This document shows, in pieces, positions 60,875-64,000 of a stretch of 64,000 bases of DNA. The position numbers were made by a program, and so were the translations under genes. Source of the DNA: Accumulibacter sp036625275 (lineage in GTDB: Bacteria; Pseudomonadota; Gammaproteobacteria; Burkholderiales; Rhodocyclaceae); NCBI RefSeq assembly GCF_036625275.1, contig NZ_JAZKUD010000004.1, positions 1 to 64,000 on the forward strand, in the 5' to 3' direction. Each line of letters begins with the position of its first letter. The first letter of the stretch is position 1. The notes under the pieces were generated by a model. The model saw only the letters and a list, made by a program, of their open reading frames with translations. It searched no databases and was not told where the DNA came from.

Positions 60875-61096
60875 GTAAATCCGGGCGTTGCTGCCCACCG
60901 GCGTGGCCTCATCAGGCCGTCGGTGGGCGGGCCTGCGCTTTCCACTTGGAATATGCCCGGTCGGTACCTCAGCAGCGAAAAACGAACGACTTTTTTCAGA
61001 GGAATCTGCCGTTGTTGAATGAAATCTGAATGAAAATAGGCTATCATCACGCGCGCCGCTGGCCACTGAATGCCGCCAACCCGAGGGAGAACGAGG

Positions 61097-61600
61097 ATGT
61101 TTCAGCATATCTTGCTGCCGACCGATGGCAGCCAACTCTCCCGAGATACCGCACAACGCGCGGTTGACTTTGCCAAGGCCGCCAATGCCACCATCACCGC
61201 CCTGTATGCCAGGCAGCCCGGACAGGAATCGGAGAACTATGGCAGCATGGTCGAGCCCGCCGTACTTGCGCAGATGGTTTCGGGTTCCGAAGGGAAGGCC
61301 AAGGAATATCTCGGCTTCATCAAGAAGCTGTGCAAGGAGGCCGGGGTTGCGTGTACGGCGCTCACGGTGGTCAGTGAGAGTCCCTGGGAGGCGATCATCA
61401 ACGCCGCCGATGACCACAACTGCGATCTCATCTTCATGTCCAAACATGGCCGTGGCGGTCTGTCTTCATTGCTTCTCGGCAGTGAAACCTACCGGGTGCT
61501 GACCCACTCCAGCGTTCCGGTACTCGTCTACCGCCCGCCCGAGATCGACGCGAGTCGCCGCAAGGCCAAAGCCCGCGAAAAGGAGCGGAAAAGGGCCTGA
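61097..61600 (+). CDS. Universal stress protein (UspA family)
   Basis: 167 residues from the ATG at 61097, with GAGGGAGAACGAGG before it. ILLPTDGSQLSRDTAQRAVD at the start and the ATP-binding tail MSKHGRGGLSSLLLGSETYR (GxxG...GS pattern), then VPVLVYRP, are typical. It has a basic C-terminal tail (SRRKAKAREKERKRA). It would act in the cytoplasm under stress or starvation. It is a single gene with 222 bases before it. Confidence 0.93.
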   Translation: MFQHILLPTDGSQLSRDTAQRAVDFAKAANATITALYARQPGQESENYGSMVEPAVLAQMVSGSEGKAKEYLGFIKKLCKEAGVACTALTVVSESPWEAIINAADDHNCDLIFMSKHGRGGLSSLLLGSETYRVLTHSSVPVLVYRPPEIDASRRKAKAREKERKRA

Positions 61601-61727
61601 GCGAAGGGCATGACGGCGCCCGGCGCGATCGCACCCGGTGAGACCGTTGATTCATTCGCCAGGCATCGCCAGGCCGTAATCGCTGTGCCACACGCCGCCG
61701 ATCGGTGTTGATCGCCCTCTTTCTTCA

Positions 61728-62345
61728 ATGACTCCCGGCTACTGGCGGCAGGCTTCTGCAGATCTCGCAAGGCTCGACCCGATACTGGCCACCCTCATTG
61801 GTCGTTTTGCCGGGACCGCGCTGGTTTCGCGTGGCGACCCCTTCGTGACCCTGCTGCGGTCGATCGTCGGTCAGCAGATTTCCGTGCGAGCTGCCGACAG
61901 TGTCTGGGCGCGCTTCCTGGCCGCCATGCCGGCGGCAACCCCGGCCGCGCTGCTCGCCATGGATGCCCCGACGCTGCGCCGCTGCGGAGTGTCGGCGCGC
62001 AAGGTCGAGTATGTGGTGGATCTCGCGCGCCATTTCGATGGTGGGCAGATTCACCCTGATCGCTGGGCGACGATGAGCGACGCCGAGATCACTGCCGAAT
62101 TGACCGCAGTGCGCGGCATTGGCGTATGGACCGCCGAGATGTTCCTGATCTTCAATCAGTTACGTCCCGACGTGTTCCCCCTCGATGACCTCGGCCTGCA
62201 GAAAGCCGTGGCCATCCACTATTGTGCCGGAGAGCGGCCGGGGCGGCGACTGCTTGCCGAGTACGGAGAACGCTGGCGGCCGTGGCGTTCGGTGGCGACC
62301 TGGTATCTCTGGCGCAGCCTCGATCCGCTGCCCGTCGAATACTGA
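61728..62345 (+). CDS. AlkA-like DNA-3-methyladenine glycosylase (HhH-GPD)
   Basis: 205 residues. The helix-hairpin-helix LTAVRGIGVWTAEMFLIFN followed by the catalytic Asp in PDVFPLDDLGLQKAV is the HhH-GPD signature. SIVGQQISVRAADSVWARF is conserved in the AlkA branch. It removes alkylated bases from DNA. It is shorter than E. coli AlkA because it lacks the N-terminal beta domain, like other small bacterial members. It is followed by accA in the same direction. Confidence 0.92.
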   Translation: MTPGYWRQASADLARLDPILATLIGRFAGTALVSRGDPFVTLLRSIVGQQISVRAADSVWARFLAAMPAATPAALLAMDAPTLRRCGVSARKVEYVVDLARHFDGGQIHPDRWATMSDAEITAELTAVRGIGVWTAEMFLIFNQLRPDVFPLDDLGLQKAVAIHYCAGERPGRRLLAEYGERWRPWRSVATWYLWRSLDPLPVEY

Positions 62346-62439
62346 ACCGGTTCGCTTTGGCAAGGCGACGGGAAGACCTTTCAGGTTAGAGTGTTAGAAT
62401 AGGGCGCTTTCAGATCAGCATGATTTCAGACTGCCTTGG

Positions 62440-63408
62440 ATGAAAACCAGTTTTCTCGACTTTGAACAGCCCGTTGCCAGGATCGAGGAGCGGATCGAAT
62501 CGCTGCGCTCTGCACAGGAGGATTCCGCCGTCGATATTTCCGATGCCATCACGCGCCTCGAACAGAAGGGTCAGAACCTCATCCGGGAGATCTATGACCG
62601 GCTTTCGGCCTGGCAGGTCTGCCAGGTGGCACGGCATCCACAACGGCCTTACACGCTCGATTACCTGCGTCTGATCTTCACCGACTTCGAGGAACTTCAC
62701 GGCGACCGGGCTTTTGCCGACGATCACGCCATTGTCGGTGGCCTGGCGCGCCTGAATGGCGACCCGGTGATGGTGATCGGCCACCAGAAAGGGCGAGACA
62801 CCCGGGAAAAGATCTTCCGCAACTTCGGCATGCCGCGCCCGGAGGGCTACCGGAAAGCCCTGCGCCTGATGCGCCTGGCCGAAAAGTTCGGCATTCCGGT
62901 GCTGACCTTCATCGACACCCCGGGCGCCTATCCTGGCATCGATGCCGAAGAGCGTGGCCAATCCGAGGCCATCGGGCGCAATCTCTATGTGATGGCGGAA
63001 TTGCAGGTGCCGATCGTCGTCACCATCATTGGTGAAGGCGGATCCGGGGGAGCGCTGGCGATCGGCGTCGGCGACTGGGTGCAGATGCTGCAGTACTCGA
63101 CCTATTCGGTGATTTCCCCGGAAGGCTGTGCGTCGATCCTCTGGAAGAGTGCCGAAAAGGCGAGCGAAGCCGCCGAAATCATGGGCATCACCGCCGCGCG
63201 CTTGCACTCCCTGGGTTTGATCGACCGCATCGTCAGCGAGCCGGCCGGGGGGGCACACCGAGATCATCAGGCGATGGCGCAGAATCTCAAGCAGGCCTTG
63301 CAGGAAGCGCTGCAGCAACTGCAGGCGCAGCCGGTGGCCGATCTGCTCAAGGCACGCCTGGACCGCCTGATCGCCTATGGTCGGGTCACAGAGCAGGCAC
63401 AGCGCTGA
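62440..63408 (+). CDS. accA: Acetyl-CoA carboxylase carboxyltransferase subunit alpha
   Basis: 322 residues. The helical N-terminus (SFLDFEQPVARIEERIESLR) leads to the crotonase-like core: RPYTLDYLRLIFTDFEELHG, GHQKGRDTREKIFRNFGMPR, FIDTPGAYPGIDAEERGQSE, GEGGSGGALAIGVGD and SPEGCASILWKSAEKASEAA. With AccD it transfers carboxyl from biotin to acetyl-CoA, giving malonyl-CoA. A TTAGAAT -10-like box at 62394-62400 may be its promoter. tilS starts 3 bases after the stop, a common gene order. Confidence 0.98.
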   Translation: MKTSFLDFEQPVARIEERIESLRSAQEDSAVDISDAITRLEQKGQNLIREIYDRLSAWQVCQVARHPQRPYTLDYLRLIFTDFEELHGDRAFADDHAIVGGLARLNGDPVMVIGHQKGRDTREKIFRNFGMPRPEGYRKALRLMRLAEKFGIPVLTFIDTPGAYPGIDAEERGQSEAIGRNLYVMAELQVPIVVTIIGEGGSGGALAIGVGDWVQMLQYSTYSVISPEGCASILWKSAEKASEAAEIMGITAARLHSLGLIDRIVSEPAGGAHRDHQAMAQNLKQALQEALQQLQAQPVADLLKARLDRLIAYGRVTEQAQR

Positions 63409-63410
63409 GC

Positions 63411-64000
63411 TTGCCCAGCCTGCCAGCCACCCAGCAGATCCGGCAGACGCTCTCGGCATTCCTCCGTACGCGCGTCACTCCTGCAGCACGCTTGTGCGTC
63501 GGTTTTTCCGGCGGTCGAGACTCGCTGGTTCTGTTGCACGCGCTCGCGGCGCTGCGCTCGTCGAGCCCGGTTTTCGAATTGTCGGCGGTGCATGTTCACC
63601 ATGGCCTGAGTGCCAGTGCCGACGCCTGGGCTGGATTCTGTAGCGATTTTTGCAAGCGTTGCAGCGTATCTCTTGAAATCGTTCGCATCGAGGTGCCGCA
63701 TGGCAGCGCCGAAGGACTGGAAGCCGCCGCGCGCCGCTTGCGGCATGCGGTGTTTGACGGTTGTTCTGCAGACTGGCTGGCGCTGGCGCATCATCGTGAC
63801 GATCAGGCCGAGACGGTACTGTTGAGATTGCTGCGCGGCGCCGGGGTCAGTGGCGCGACTGGAATGCCTGCCGAACGGCGACAGAGCAGCGGCCCGCGGC
63901 TGATTCGTCCGCTGCTCGAAGTGCCGGGCGCGGTGATCGCGCATTACGCACAGGAGCACTCGCTGGCCTGGGTCGAAGACGAGAGCAATGGCGATTGGCG
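63411..64000 (+). CDS. tilS: tRNA(Ile)-lysidine synthase, N-terminal part (runs off window)
   Basis: The frame is open from a TTG at 63411 to the window end (196 codons). The PP-loop SGGRDS at 33-38 (LCVGFSGGRDSLVLLHALAA), the VHVHHGLSASADAW segment and AHHRDDQAETVLLRLLRGAG are TilS hallmarks. It attaches lysine to C34 of tRNA-Ile(CAU) so that AUA is read. The start is uncertain because no ATG lies near; the chosen TTG is only 3 bases after the accA stop, so coupling is likely. Confidence 0.92.
   Translation, partial: MPSLPATQQIRQTLSAFLRTRVTPAARLCVGFSGGRDSLVLLHALAALRSSSPVFELSAVHVHHGLSASADAWAGFCSDFCKRCSVSLEIVRIEVPHGSAEGLEAAARRLRHAVFDGCSADWLALAHHRDDQAETVLLRLLRGAGVSGATGMPAERRQSSGPRLIRPLLEVPGAVIAHYAQEHSLAWVEDESNGDW

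Noticed and set aside
1..64000. CRISPR arrays, tRNA or rRNA genes
   Set aside because: No regularly spaced identical repeats and no cloverleaf or rRNA stretch were found by reading; the repeated hairpin elements are irregularly dispersed.

Overview
The window is GC-rich bacterial DNA from what looks like a betaproteobacterium of the Rhodocyclales. The gene content resembles polyphosphate-accumulating relatives such as Candidatus Accumulibacter: duplicated PIT phosphate transporters with DUF47 partners, a CYTH-CHAD polyphosphate-type protein, extra PhoU-like proteins, and fragments of an N-type ATPase operon. The genus is an inference; there is no rRNA in the window to anchor it.

Layout. (1) 1-835: on the minus strand, a secreted NTF2-like protein followed by the start of a glycine-rich WAN-repeat peptide with a twin-arginine-like leader, which runs off the left edge and probably is a radical-SAM cyclophane RiPP precursor. 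(2) 1018-2301: a complete IS3-family element. (3) 2302-17519: an accessory island between two direct copies of a 1.13-kb sua5(tsaC)/purK segment. It holds scars of an IS91-type transposase, of N-ATPase atpA and atpG and of a VanZ-like gene. Its core is a seven-gene defence cluster: type IB-like hsdR-hsdM-hsdS, a Septu-like ATPase/HNH pair, and an AAA ATPase/DUF4276 (TOPRIM-like) pair. (4) 16367-21118 minus: housekeeping folD-purE-purK-sua5 and, separately, hydroxypyruvate isomerase. (5) 21521-27638 plus: a lipid A-type acyltransferase, a NodU-type carbamoyltransferase, and an unusual neighbouring pair, a double glycogen-binding (CBM21-like) EEP phosphodiesterase and a phospholipase D-like protein. 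(6) 27962-30063: pgk and tpiA. (7) 30416-33823: a DUF4384-lysozyme fusion, then a MocR-type regulator divergent from a DUF2917 gene. (8) 34136-39873: a cell-surface polysaccharide pair, including a GH18-deacetylase-glycosyltransferase three-part fusion. (9) 39887-50086: an EamA exporter, a periplasmic binding protein with a large sensor kinase, and a CHASE kinase with an NtrC-type regulator. (10) 50666-60874: the phosphate/polyphosphate region (pit, DUF47, frameshifted pit, DUF47, CYTH-CHAD, two PhoU-like genes, SulP-cNMP transporter), with two sigma-54-like promoters. (11) 61097-64000: universal stress protein, AlkA-like glycosylase, accA and the start of tilS.

How the parts fit. The regulator of region 9 is a sigma-54 activator and lies directly before a sigma-54-like promoter upstream of the first pit gene. 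A second very similar promoter precedes the PhoU-like pair, so phosphate handling here may be under one sigma-54 two-component switch. Five copies of a dispersed intergenic hairpin element (about 85-120 bp) punctuate regions 4 to 10. I saw no tRNA, rRNA or CRISPR array.
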